From Bacteroidales bacterium (GTDB lineage Bacteria > Bacteroidota > Bacteroidia > Bacteroidales > Lentimicrobiaceae): a stretch of DNA of 64,000 nt. The stretch is taken from contig JADJEQ010000005.1 in NCBI GenBank assembly GCA_016709025.1, positions 248,001 to 312,000 on the forward strand, read 5' to 3'. How positions within the stretch are numbered: the first letter of the stretch is position 1; every line of letters starts with the position of its first letter. The notes beneath the pieces were generated by a model that worked only from the letters and a program-made list of their open reading frames with translations, searched no databases and was not told the DNA's origin. A program made the translations under genes and the position numbers. Shown piece after piece: positions 8,722-18,396 of the stretch.

Positions 8722-8796
8722 CATAAGTCACTTTTGCTGCATTTCCTACAAATATTCTAACCGGAAATCCTTTATAACCGGGCTAAACAATGAATC

Positions 8797-11319
8797 ATGA
8801 AGAACTCTGACAAATCGGTTTTTTATTTTCTTTCTTTCTTACTTTCAGTATTGTTTTTTCAGGGTAAAATATTTGCCCAGGTGCCAACTGTTCAGGATTG
8901 CCTGGGAGCTATCCCTGTTTGCACTTACCAGTATAATCAGCCGCTTTCATTTCAAGGGACCGGCAATTATCCCAATGAAATCAATGCGACTCAGACATGT
9001 CCCCGCAGTTGTATGGATGGCGAATTAAACTCAGTATGGTATGTAATTTCTGTAAAGACAGGAGGACTTCTGAGTTTCGTGATTACTCCGGTTTCATCAG
9101 CCGATGATTATGATTGGGCTGTTTATAACCTCAATTCTATGGAGTGTAGCGACATTTACAGCAATGCGATTTTTATGCAATCGAGCTGTAACGCAGCCGG
9201 TGGACCTTCATTCCAGGGCCCGACAGGAATCAGCAGTGCGAATGGTGGAACCCATAACTGCAATGGAGGTGGAAATACTTTTAAATGGAATGCTGACCTG
9301 CCAGTTAATGCAGGCGATACTTACGTACTCTGTGTCAGTAACTGGACTGCGACTCAGAGTGGTTACCTGCTCGATTTTGGAGCTTCCACAGCTGACATTT
9401 TCGACGATATCCAGGCTGTTATTGCCTCAGTTAACACCGATATCGGGTGTGCCGGAGCTACTTCCATGAGTTTTGCTTTTACTGAAAATGTCAAGTGTTT
9501 TTCAGTGCAACCTTCTGATTTTTTATTGGTTGGGCCTGATGGTTCACAGCATGTTGTAACCAGCGTAAACGGTGCGGGTTGCCAGGCCGGAGGCGAACAG
9601 GAAAAATTCTTTACTGTTGGATTTTATCCTCCGATTTACCTTGATGGAACTTATACTCTGCAGTTGATAGGTGAGGTTACCGACCTTTGCACCAACTCTT
9701 CTGCTCCCCATAGTTTTGATTTTGAGGTTACCCTCGACCCGCTTCCGGCTGTACTGGCGGGCCCGGTTGATGCCCTTGTTCCGATTGGAGGTTCAGCTTC
9801 TTTTTCTGTTGAAACGCTGGGAGATACTTCATTTCGCTGGCAGTTGCGCCCCCCGGGTGCCACTTTCTGGCAGGATATTGACGAATTGGTTCCTTATTCC
9901 GGTGTAACAACCAACACACTGACTGTCAATCCATGTACATTCGATCTGGGTCAGTATCAGTTCAGGTGTATTGTCAGCGGTGATTGTCCTCCACCAACAC
10001 AATCGTCTGCTGCTACATTATTTGTCGGTGATGCTCTGGCTGCTTCCGCGGCCTGTATACCCGAAGAGATCTGCATAGGCGGGCAATCGCAACTCAATGT
10101 TAATGCATTTGGCGGAAACATCCAGGAACCCTATACTTACAGCTGGACCTCTCCGGATGGTTTTGCCTCAACCCAGCAAAATCCATTTGTTGAACCCCTT
10201 ACAACGACAACCTATACAGTTACTGTTGACGATGGGTACAATCCTACGACCGCGCAGGTTACAGTTGTAGTAAATCCGCTGCCTGTGGCCGATGCCGGGA
10301 CGGATTTGGAAATCAATCATGGGACTTTTACTACTTTAACCGGAAGTGCCTCGGTGGGTGAACCTCCTTTTGTCTATCAATGGCAACCGGCCGACTCACT
10401 CTGGAATCCTGACCTCCAGAATCCGGTAACCCGGAAACTCCGTGGTTCAACACTTTTCACCCTGGTAGTTACAGATGGCAACAATTGTGTGAGTGAGCCC
10501 GATCAGATGCAGGTGAATGTGGTCGGCGGACCACTCGCTGCTTCCCCTATGGCATCTCCCCCTGTTATTTGCTTTGGCGATACTACTCAATTATTTGCTC
10601 TGCCAAGCGGAGGACAATATACAAACTACGCTTATAGCTGGAGTATTAACGGAGAAGAGTTTTCAACCATTCAGGATCCGGTGATCAATCCCCTGACTAC
10701 CACTACTTATTCTTTGCTGTTAACCGATGATTTTAATGAAATCAACCATGAAGTAACGGTAACTGTCAATCCGTTGCCGGTTATAAACCTCATAGACCCT
10801 GAATTTCATATAGTTAACGGAGCAATCCAGGTTTGTGTTTTTGATACAATTTCGCTTGATGCCGGGAATCCGGGAAGCGATTATCTCTGGAATAACGGAG
10901 TTACTACACAAACAACAGTTTTGGCTACTTCTGGTCTTAGTTTTGATTTTCAGGAGCATTGGGTAAGGGTTACAAATTCAGAAACCGGATGCATCAACCG
11001 GGATTCGGTGCAGGTTATGTTTACTTTTATTGAATGTTCCTATGGTATTGATGACCTGAATGCGAATGATCTGGTTAAACTTTTTCCCAATCCGGCCGGT
11101 GATAGTTTTACGGTTTCAATCGACGGGAAACCAGGTGATTTTCTCATTCAGGTTACTGATCTGAGTGGCAGGGTATTATTACAGAAAAATTTCAGTAAAA
11201 AAATAAGCGGAGTCTTTAACTGCCTCATCGATGTGGAGCAGATTGCAAGCTCAACCTGTCTTGTAAAAATATTTTCACCCGATGTTTATGTTGTTAAGAA
11301 AATAGTAATTTCGCATTGA
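8797..11319 (+). CDS. T9SS type A secreted protein with PPC-like and PKD/Ig-like modules
   Basis: The 840-residue protein begins with a signal peptide (1-28, ending KIFAQ). The N-terminal domain (about 33-200) is Cys-rich with VWYVISVKTGGLLSFVITP and DDYDWAVYNL, resembling the pre-peptidase/PPC-like domain found at the start of large gliding-associated proteins. Ig-like and PKD-like modules follow, with the recurring phrases NPLTTTTY and VNPLPV. A conserved module lies at about 670-760 (CVFDTISLDAGNP...SGLSFDF...ECSYGI), then a type A sorting domain (LFPNPAGDSF...VVKKIVIS). It should be exported by T9SS and attached to the surface or released. It leads a run of co-oriented genes. Confidence 0.85.
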   Translation: MKNSDKSVFYFLSFLLSVLFFQGKIFAQVPTVQDCLGAIPVCTYQYNQPLSFQGTGNYPNEINATQTCPRSCMDGELNSVWYVISVKTGGLLSFVITPVSSADDYDWAVYNLNSMECSDIYSNAIFMQSSCNAAGGPSFQGPTGISSANGGTHNCNGGGNTFKWNADLPVNAGDTYVLCVSNWTATQSGYLLDFGASTADIFDDIQAVIASVNTDIGCAGATSMSFAFTENVKCFSVQPSDFLLVGPDGSQHVVTSVNGAGCQAGGEQEKFFTVGFYPPIYLDGTYTLQLIGEVTDLCTNSSAPHSFDFEVTLDPLPAVLAGPVDALVPIGGSASFSVETLGDTSFRWQLRPPGATFWQDIDELVPYSGVTTNTLTVNPCTFDLGQYQFRCIVSGDCPPPTQSSAATLFVGDALAASAACIPEEICIGGQSQLNVNAFGGNIQEPYTYSWTSPDGFASTQQNPFVEPLTTTTYTVTVDDGYNPTTAQVTVVVNPLPVADAGTDLEINHGTFTTLTGSASVGEPPFVYQWQPADSLWNPDLQNPVTRKLRGSTLFTLVVTDGNNCVSEPDQMQVNVVGGPLAASPMASPPVICFGDTTQLFALPSGGQYTNYAYSWSINGEEFSTIQDPVINPLTTTTYSLLLTDDFNEINHEVTVTVNPLPVINLIDPEFHIVNGAIQVCVFDTISLDAGNPGSDYLWNNGVTTQTTVLATSGLSFDFQEHWVRVTNSETGCINRDSVQVMFTFIECSYGIDDLNANDLVKLFPNPAGDSFTVSIDGKPGDFLIQVTDLSGRVLLQKNFSKKISGVFNCLIDVEQIASSTCLVKIFSPDVYVVKKIVISH

Positions 11320-11329
11320 ATAGACTTCT

Positions 11330-11752
11330 ATGAAAAAGAACCACAATTTTTTTCGCAATTTTTTTAAGTTCGGGAGCAGGCTCACATTCATTTCATTAAC
11401 TTTATTATTATCCTTCTCATCTTTAAAACCTGCCGAAGGTCAGGTAGTTGCTGTTTTTGAAAGCACTGAAGATTACCTCAAAACTGAAAATAATCAATAT
11501 CAGACAATCTTTTTATTGGAGACAGGAAAAGAAACAATTGATTTGCTGGTCTCCAGGGCACTGACTATGCCTGAAACCTTTACGTTCAAGTCTGATAAAA
11601 TCAAAAGAAATAATTACCGATGCTCTCTCCTTTTTATACACCCTACTGATATTTACTACGTTAAGAAAACCCTGCTAAACCTCGGGATTGAGCAATTGAA
11701 GATAAATAATAAAATCTATTCTTTGCCGGATTACGAACCGGTAATTAAATGA
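11330..11752 (+). CDS. Small secreted protein of unknown function inside the T9SS cluster
   Basis: I do not recognise this 140-residue protein. Residues 1-38 look like a signal peptide (FISLTLLLSFSSLKPAEGQ), leaving about 100 mature residues with alternating hydrophobic and polar stretches and few cysteines. It has no sorting domain. It sits 10 bases after one T9SS surface gene and 25 bases before another, so it is very likely translated from the same mRNA. A role assisting export or anchoring of its neighbours is an inference from position only. Confidence 0.7.
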   Translation: MKKNHNFFRNFFKFGSRLTFISLTLLLSFSSLKPAEGQVVAVFESTEDYLKTENNQYQTIFLLETGKETIDLLVSRALTMPETFTFKSDKIKRNNYRCSLLFIHPTDIYYVKKTLLNLGIEQLKINNKIYSLPDYEPVIK

Positions 11753-11777
11753 CATCGGGTCCCTGGAGGGTACTATA

Positions 11778-14700
11778 ATGAGATTTATATTCAGTATTTT
11801 GCTGGCTATCTGCATAGCCATTCTATTTCCGTCGGTACTTGTTGCCCAGATAAATGCCGGTCCTGATCTTTTTATATGTCAGGGCACAACAGTTACTCTT
11901 AATGCCGTAGCGACAGGCGGATACGGAACTGATAGTTATACTTTTGAAGTTTATCCCTATCAACCGGAAACATATACTGGTGGTACGCCCGTTACTTTCG
12001 GCGGAAATCAGGACGATCAGATTGCCGGCCCATTTCAGCTCGGGTTTCAGTTCTGCTTCTTTAACACCTATTATAACCAGTTCTATATTGGCTCGAATGG
12101 TTGGGTTGGTTTTTCATACAGTTCAGCCTGGACTACCTACACGAGCGCAGCAATTCCAAGTACCTCATCTGCAGTCCCTAAAAATTGTATTATGGCACCA
12201 TGGCAGGACTGGCATCCGGGGGTAAGTTCATCTAACGGGCCTCCATATGTTTTTTATAAAACGGTTGGTGCCGCACCCAACCGAAAACTGGTAGTTTACT
12301 GGAAAAGTTGCCCGATGTATTCGTGTACCACAACTTATGGCTCCTTTCAGATCGTGCTGAACGAGCAGAGCAGCATCGTGGAAAACCACCTCACCAACAA
12401 GCCCAACTGTACTTCCTGGGCTGGAGGAACCGCTACTCAGGGTGTGCACAACAGCAACGGAACTGTTGCGTTTACAGCTACCGGCCGCAATTCAACGCAA
12501 TGGGTAACAACAAACGAGAGCACCCGTTTTGTTCCGAGTGGTATCAAATGGTATGCAGGGGGCTATCCGAATGGTACCATTGTAGGATATGGTCCTGAAT
12601 TGATTGTAACCCCGGGGGTTACCACAACATATACCGCAGTCGTGAATGTATGTGGTGGACAGGTATTTACAGATGATGTTGTAGTTTCTGTCACCCCTCA
12701 GGACAATGCTTCATTTTCCTATGGATCTTCCACCCTCTGCCAAAGTGGCAATTCGGGTCTGCCGGTAGCCCCATTCCCGGGAGGCTCTTATACTTCTACT
12801 CCACCGGGGCTTGTAATTAATCCCACAACAGGAAACATCAACCTGGGATCAAGTACCCCGGGTGCATATACGGTAACCCATATTACCAACGGTCTGTGTC
12901 CGGATACAGCTACCATTAGCCTTTCAGTCGTTCTTTCCCCATCTGCGATGTTCGGTTACCCTCAATCAGCTTATTGTGTTTCATCCCTGAATCCGTTTCC
13001 GGTATTTCCACCGGGCTCATCGGCTGGTACTTTTACTTCGTCCCCGGCAGGATTGGTTTTTGCCAATCAGTTTACCGGAGAGATTAATCTTGCTGCTTCA
13101 ACTCCAGGCGTTTACAACATTACCAACACCATTCCGCCTTCTGCAGCCTGTCCACAGGTTAGCTATACTATGAATGTGGAAATTTTAACCCTGCCACCTC
13201 CGGCTGCGATGCCACAGGGAACATCTATTTTATGTGAGAACCCGGCAAACACGCAGTACAGCACCACATCACTGCCTAATACAACTTCATATACCTGGAC
13301 GCTGCAACCACCTGCTGCAGGGGTTTTACAAAGCAGCGGACCGAATGCTTTGGTAAACTGGAGCGACAATTTTATTGGTAATGCCGGTATAGCTGTTAAC
13401 GGGACCAATGCCTGTGGTAGTGGTACAAACTCTCTGCCTTTGATCATTCACATCAACCCATTGCCGAAGGAAACCGGTACACCCATAGGGCCGACTTCCC
13501 ATTGTCAGGGTGGTGGTTTAGCTGCTTATGAAACATCCGGCTCAGCTTATGCCGATAGTTACGAATGGTTATTGACTCCGCCTGAAGCAGGTTCAGTATT
13601 TGGAAATGGTCAATCAATCAGCGTATCCTGGCTGGCTGGCTTTTCCGGAACTGCGCAGCTGTCGGTTCGCGGAGTTAACAATTGTGGTACTTCGATATGG
13701 TCGGTTCCACTCGATATTCTTGTTGCTCCGATTCCATCGACTGCTTCTCAACCTGAGGGGCCGGTATTGTTCTGCTCAGGGGAAACATCAGCCGTTTATA
13801 CCACCGGAATAACAGCCAATGCTACTTCTTATCAATGGATTCTGACGCCTGAAAATGCAGGAGTCATCAGCGGCAGTTCGATTTCAGCCAATGTAACCTG
13901 GAATCCTCTTTTTTATGGACCGGTTCAGCTTTCAGTAGCCGCACAAAACGATTGCGGAGCCGGACCTTTTTCATCACCCCTTGAAATTTTTATTGCCCAA
14001 ACACCTGAGGCAAATGCAGGGAATGATACAACTGTAATGGCCAATGCAATAATAACGCTGAATGGTTCAGTAAACGGAAACCTGCAATCAATGCAATATC
14101 ACTGGGAGCCTGCCGGACTCTGTGTTAATCCTGATGTTTTACGTCCGGTAACGCTTCCGCTTACAAATACAACGCTCTTTACTTTATCTGCTACCGATGG
14201 AGATGCCGATTGTAACGATGTTGATGAAGTTTTGGTGGAGGTTGAAGGAGCGCCACTGGTAGCAATGATTTCAGCTGAACCTGAATCAATCTGCGAAGGT
14301 GAGACTACTGAGCTGAGTGTTGAAGCCTTTGGTGGTGCGGGTGGTAATTACCAGTTTACCTGGTATCAGAATGGAACCATGTTCAGCAATTTGCAAATCC
14401 TGACAGTAAATCCCGCAGAAACAACTGTTTATACAGTGGAAGTCTGGGATGGATTCTCAACTTTTTCAGGCGATATAACCATCGAGGTCTGGTCATTGCC
14501 TGTAGCCAATGCCGGTGACGATGTTCAGATTCCTTTCCTTACCCAGGCACAGCTTACAGGAAGTGTTACCCCTCCGGGAAACTACACCTACCAGTGGCAA
14601 CCTGCCGATTACCTTGCAGATCCAAACATTCAGAACCCTCAGACTCTTCCGCTGATTACCAGTACAATTTTTTCACTGGTAGTCACCGATGTTCACGGAT

Positions 14701-15536
14701 GTGTGAGCCTGTCGGATGAGATGACCGTACTGGTTGAAGGGGGAGGGCTGACTGCCAGTCCACAGGCAATCCCTGATACGTTGTGTTTAGGAGAGAATGC
14801 AACACTTTATGCACTGCCTACCGGGGGTGTAACAGCAGGTTATTCTTACCGCTGGCTCGAAGGATCTACCTTTATCTCAGACCTCCCTGTTATTGAAGTA
14901 TTGCCATCCTCAACAACACAATACAACCTGGAAGTGGGTGATGGTTTTGCAACCATATACCGGAATGTAACGGTTACCGTAAACCCTTTACCTGAAGTTA
15001 ACCTTATAGGATCGAATGTTCATCATGAAGACAACACAATCCTGTCGTGTGTTTTCGACACAGTAACCATACCTCTTGATAACCCTCATTGCCGGTTTTT
15101 ATGGTCTGACGGGTCAACCGCAAAAACAATTGAATTATGGACTTCAGGCCTCAGTTTCGATTTCAGACAGATATGGGTGGAAGTAACTGACACTGTTACC
15201 GGCTGCCTGACCAGAAAGGAAGTGAATGTGTTGTTCAATTTCATTAATTGTTCATACAGTGTTCATGATTTTTCAGCTGACAAAAGGATTGTTGTTTATC
15301 CCAATCCGGCAAGCGAAAAAGTAATGGTTAAACCTGTTGGTGAAGCTGATGGCGAATGCCTGATTCAATTGATCGGAATCAGAGGGGAAATTCTTGGTGA
15401 AACGAGCGGGCAATGGACTACTGATGGCGTGGAACTGGACCTCCGTAACCGGGCCGACGGACTCTATCTGGTCAGGGTTATTACCGGTAGCGGGATTTCA
15501 ATGGTTAAACTGATGATCTCAGGATCAGTCCATTAA
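11778..15536 (+). CDS. Large T9SS type A surface protein with NIDO-like and Ig-like modules
   Basis: A 1252-residue protein with signal peptide (1-24, ending VLVAQ). The N-terminal region (about 50-260) contains FGGNQDDQIAGPFQLGFQF, NGWVGFSY, NCIMAPWQDW and FQIVLNEQ, an arrangement resembling nidogen-type (NIDO) extracellular domains. The middle holds repeated modules of about 90 residues with PPAAGVL, PPEAGSVFGNG and TPENAGVISG cores ahead of VNW/VSW/VTW strands, then PKD-like modules with YQWQPAD. The end has the cluster's shared module (CVFDTVTIPLDNP...SGLSFDF...NCSYSV) and a type A sorting domain (VVYPNPASE...GLYLVRVITG). Probably a surface adhesin or filament-like protein; the ligand is unknown. 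Confidence 0.85.
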   Translation: MRFIFSILLAICIAILFPSVLVAQINAGPDLFICQGTTVTLNAVATGGYGTDSYTFEVYPYQPETYTGGTPVTFGGNQDDQIAGPFQLGFQFCFFNTYYNQFYIGSNGWVGFSYSSAWTTYTSAAIPSTSSAVPKNCIMAPWQDWHPGVSSSNGPPYVFYKTVGAAPNRKLVVYWKSCPMYSCTTTYGSFQIVLNEQSSIVENHLTNKPNCTSWAGGTATQGVHNSNGTVAFTATGRNSTQWVTTNESTRFVPSGIKWYAGGYPNGTIVGYGPELIVTPGVTTTYTAVVNVCGGQVFTDDVVVSVTPQDNASFSYGSSTLCQSGNSGLPVAPFPGGSYTSTPPGLVINPTTGNINLGSSTPGAYTVTHITNGLCPDTATISLSVVLSPSAMFGYPQSAYCVSSLNPFPVFPPGSSAGTFTSSPAGLVFANQFTGEINLAASTPGVYNITNTIPPSAACPQVSYTMNVEILTLPPPAAMPQGTSILCENPANTQYSTTSLPNTTSYTWTLQPPAAGVLQSSGPNALVNWSDNFIGNAGIAVNGTNACGSGTNSLPLIIHINPLPKETGTPIGPTSHCQGGGLAAYETSGSAYADSYEWLLTPPEAGSVFGNGQSISVSWLAGFSGTAQLSVRGVNNCGTSIWSVPLDILVAPIPSTASQPEGPVLFCSGETSAVYTTGITANATSYQWILTPENAGVISGSSISANVTWNPLFYGPVQLSVAAQNDCGAGPFSSPLEIFIAQTPEANAGNDTTVMANAIITLNGSVNGNLQSMQYHWEPAGLCVNPDVLRPVTLPLTNTTLFTLSATDGDADCNDVDEVLVEVEGAPLVAMISAEPESICEGETTELSVEAFGGAGGNYQFTWYQNGTMFSNLQILTVNPAETTVYTVEVWDGFSTFSGDITIEVWSLPVANAGDDVQIPFLTQAQLTGSVTPPGNYTYQWQPADYLADPNIQNPQTLPLITSTIFSLVVTDVHGCVSLSDEMTVLVEGGGLTASPQAIPDTLCLGENATLYALPTGGVTAGYSYRWLEGSTFISDLPVIEVLPSSTTQYNLEVGDGFATIYRNVTVTVNPLPEVNLIGSNVHHEDNTILSCVFDTVTIPLDNPHCRFLWSDGSTAKTIELWTSGLSFDFRQIWVEVTDTVTGCLTRKEVNVLFNFINCSYSVHDFSADKRIVVYPNPASEKVMVKPVGEADGECLIQLIGIRGEILGETSGQWTTDGVELDLRNRADGLYLVRVITGSGISMVKLMISGSVH

Positions 15537-15583
15537 TCAGGGTTTAACCAACACCACCCCGCAAATATTTTAAACACCTGATT

Positions 15584-15702
15584 GGGGGGGTATTGGGGGG
15601 GCGAAATTGGAATTTTTTTATATTTTTAAAATTCCCCCTTCCGGCCCCGCCCCCGCCGCTGCGGGGGGGGGCCGGCGCCGGGCCGGCCGGGGGGGGGGGG
15701 GG
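15584..15702. repeat. G/C homopolymer-rich low-complexity spacer
   Basis: Contains G runs of 8 and 7, a C/G-rich core and a 14-base G run (15689-15702), very unlike the surrounding sequence. It also holds an inverted GGAATTTT/AAAATTCC pair. Possibly a genuine slippage tract, but possibly misassembly. Confidence 0.7.
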
Positions 15703-15728
15703 TTCTTAAAATTAACAGACTATTGAAC
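15703..15728. repeat. Dispersed short repeat, half-copy
   Basis: TTCTTAAAATTAACAGACTA and following bases recur with few changes near 40913-40938 and 38308-38332, each time in intergenic DNA. Confidence 0.6.
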
Positions 15729-15815
15729 ATATTGATAGCTGATTTTATGTTTCTTTTGTGAATACGACTTTTCCCGTTTACTGTTGTTTATTGATTTTCC
15801 GAAAAACTGGCTGAA

Positions 15816-18092
15816 ATGTTCCTGAGGATTCTCCGTAAAATAGCTTATCTGCTTGCTGTAGTTGTAATTGTCCTGTTCACTGCAGTTTTCCTGTTTATCT
15901 CACCCATCGCTGAATTTTTTCTTGAAAAGTACAGTGTTGAATATACAGGGAGGCTAATACAACTTGACAATCTCAGAATCAACCTGTTGAATGGTGTAGT
16001 GAAGGCTGACCACTTTAGAATTTATGAAGCTGGTTCAAGTCAGGAATTTCTGAGAATAGAAAGCATTTTTGTGAATACAGACTTATACAGCTTTGTTGAT
16101 GGCAACAACCGGATACGTGAGATCAGCCTCTTCAGGCCGGTAATAAACATCAGGCAAACAGGAGAACATTTCAATTTCGACGATCTGATTACCCGGTTCT
16201 CCGACACCACTACAACGGTTGATACAACCGCTGCGGAGCCGGTGAAGTATTTGCTTCAGAACCTCAGAGTCAATCAGGGCAACATTAATTACATCTGTAA
16301 TTCCCCAGCTATCAATGCCGGTGTAGACAGTTTAAACCTTGAATGTCAGAAAATTTCATGGGATGATCCGCTATTAATTCTGAATTCGGATTTCCGGATC
16401 TCCTCAGGTGGCAAAACAAAAGCCGGATTTCAGTACAATATGGAGACTGCTGACTACGGTCTCAAGCTTGACCTTAAGGATTTTAACATCAGTTTATTAT
16501 ATCCTTACCTCCGCGATTATTTGTATGTGCAGAGCCTGGATGGATTCTTTTCCACACAAATGAATCTGAAAGGCAATGCCGACCGGCCGGCCGACATTGC
16601 GGCAAGCGGACTGGTAGAAGTTAGGGACTTTTCTATTGTTGATACTACGGCTGAGAAGCTTGTTTCTGTGGGAACCATGCGTATACCGGTAGATTCCTTA
16701 AACTCAGCAAAGGACATTTATTATTTTGGCAATATTTCGCTTGCCAGGCCTTTTATCAGGTTTGCCATGTATGATGACGGTTATAATTTCGACCGGATTA
16801 TGGCTGTGAGTGAAACTTCCGATACCCTGACAGGTGAAGCGCCGGTAGAGGAATTTACCAATATTTTCAGGATGATTGCCGGATACATTGCCTATTTTAC
16901 CAATGAATACAAGATCAGCAACTACAAGGCCGATAGTTTTGAACTAACCGGTGGTGAACTGGTGTACACGGATTATACCCTCGAAGACAAGTTTCTTTAT
17001 CACCTTGATTCCTTGCAACTGCATTCGCGCAACCTGAACTCTTCCAATGAAAGATTGCTGATCAGCCTTGATGCGGTTATGAATACCTCCGGATTGATGA
17101 ATGGCACGCTCAGCGTGAATCCCGACGGATTTTCCGAGATGGATATCCGGTATACCGTTAAGGAATTGTTGCTTTCCGACATCAATCCTTATTCGGTTTA
17201 TTATGTTGCAACCCCTTTCGTTCAGGGGCGGCTGTTTTTCGAGAATATAACAAGTATAAAAGATCAGAAGCTCAGGAGTGAAAACCGGCTCAGGATTGAC
17301 CAGGTTGCGGTTGGGGAAAAGGTTAAAAATTCCACTGCAATGAGCGTACCGGTTAAACTAGCCATTTCTCTGCTTAAAGATCTCGAAGGAAATATCAACC
17401 TCACCATTCCGGTGGTCGGTGATTTGAACGACCCTACTTTTAAATGGGGCAGGGCATTGCTGCAGGTACTTAAAAACATCGCGATCAAAGCTGCAGTTGC
17501 ACCTTACCGGCTGATTGCCGGAATGTTTGGCGGTGACGAAGAGCAATATAAAGAAATCAGGATGAATTACCTGCAGACAAATCCCGGAGGCAGCGAAATG
17601 CAGGTGTTGGAAAATCTCAACAAAGTTCTTAAGGGGAAACCAGAATTAAACCTCGGCCTGATCCAGCAAACCAATACTCAACACGAAATTGAGTTACTTG
17701 CTTTGTTCAGGGCCAAACAGGAGTATGCCGGATTTGGTACCGGTGATTCGACCGGGTTGACGGAGGTAAACGCAATCAATTCAATATCTAACAGGGATTC
17801 GTTGTTTAATGTCTGGGTTGACAGTAAGTCTGGTCAGAATCAGGGGCTTGAGTCTATACAGCAGAAAGTTGTAAAATACTGCGGATATGAGAAACTAAAA
17901 GCGGATGTTGAACGCAGGGAAGCTTTAAGGTCGTCCGGAATCCTGAATTATTTTAATTCATGCGGCATAGATGTTTCCAGAATCAGGTTAGCCGACAAAA
18001 TAATTCAGTCAGAGCAGGCTTCACAAACCGGACCTTCGTTTAAAATCTCCTATTTTATCAATGGGGAAGATATTCCTTCAGAAGAACCATAG
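15816..18092 (+). CDS. AsmA-like DUF748 family envelope protein
   Basis: A 758-residue protein with one N-terminal membrane helix (about 8-30) and a long beta-rich periplasmic body. The start (YTGRLIQLDNLRINLLNGVVKADHFRIYE) and repeated segments such as FISL/LRVNQGNINYI and GELVYTDYTL fit the DUF748/AsmA-like group. These proteins are anchored in the inner membrane and belong to the AsmA/TamB superfamily, whose better-studied members move lipids or assist outer-membrane assembly. It lies inside the T9SS surface cluster with 279 bases of G-rich spacer before it. A specific role with the surface proteins is inference. Confidence 0.75.
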   Translation: MFLRILRKIAYLLAVVVIVLFTAVFLFISPIAEFFLEKYSVEYTGRLIQLDNLRINLLNGVVKADHFRIYEAGSSQEFLRIESIFVNTDLYSFVDGNNRIREISLFRPVINIRQTGEHFNFDDLITRFSDTTTTVDTTAAEPVKYLLQNLRVNQGNINYICNSPAINAGVDSLNLECQKISWDDPLLILNSDFRISSGGKTKAGFQYNMETADYGLKLDLKDFNISLLYPYLRDYLYVQSLDGFFSTQMNLKGNADRPADIAASGLVEVRDFSIVDTTAEKLVSVGTMRIPVDSLNSAKDIYYFGNISLARPFIRFAMYDDGYNFDRIMAVSETSDTLTGEAPVEEFTNIFRMIAGYIAYFTNEYKISNYKADSFELTGGELVYTDYTLEDKFLYHLDSLQLHSRNLNSSNERLLISLDAVMNTSGLMNGTLSVNPDGFSEMDIRYTVKELLLSDINPYSVYYVATPFVQGRLFFENITSIKDQKLRSENRLRIDQVAVGEKVKNSTAMSVPVKLAISLLKDLEGNINLTIPVVGDLNDPTFKWGRALLQVLKNIAIKAAVAPYRLIAGMFGGDEEQYKEIRMNYLQTNPGGSEMQVLENLNKVLKGKPELNLGLIQQTNTQHEIELLALFRAKQEYAGFGTGDSTGLTEVNAINSISNRDSLFNVWVDSKSGQNQGLESIQQKVVKYCGYEKLKADVERREALRSSGILNYFNSCGIDVSRIRLADKIIQSEQASQTGPSFKISYFINGEDIPSEEP

Positions 18093-18396
18093 CGGCAGAA
18101 ATGGCCGAGGAGAAAGCGATGGAATAGGGGATTCAGAAGGTATCATAATAAAAAATTTTATTATTTCCTTGAATTTTGCGTCGTTTGTTAATAAATTATT
18201 AATTTTGGAGAAGTTATAGTGCCGTTTTTTCCGGGGGGATTCAACAGGGCTCAGGTTTATAAGTTTCATACTTTGTGGCTAAAAAGCCTCACCAGTTATC
18301 TGTTCTGAACAGGTTGCCGGTCATCCTGCCATTGAATCTGTTTTTTATCTGGAACAGCACCTTTTTATTCAATAGTTCAGTAAAAAAGTTTTAAAA
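18093..18396. other. Intergenic region with promoter and long leader
   Basis: No gene is seen. A -7 box at 18200-18207 would produce a leader of about 185 bases before the ATG at 18397. Confidence 0.55.
18200..18207 (+). promoter_or_regulatory. -7 promoter box for second half of surface cluster
   Basis: TAATTTTG matches TAnnTTTG, with TTTTG at 18174-18178 about 21 bases upstream as a possible -33 element. Confidence 0.45.

Larger units (their letters stand above)
8425..8796. other. Intergenic region upstream of the T9SS surface cluster
   Basis: No credible gene is seen. An 82-codon frame at 8552-8800 lacks a recognisable product and ends at the next gene's start, so it is probably the 5' leader. 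Two promoter boxes are listed separately. Confidence 0.6.

Noticed and set aside
8552..8800. 82-codon frame before the first T9SS gene
   Set aside because: No recognisable product, it overlaps two promoter boxes and ends at the next start codon; more likely leader DNA.
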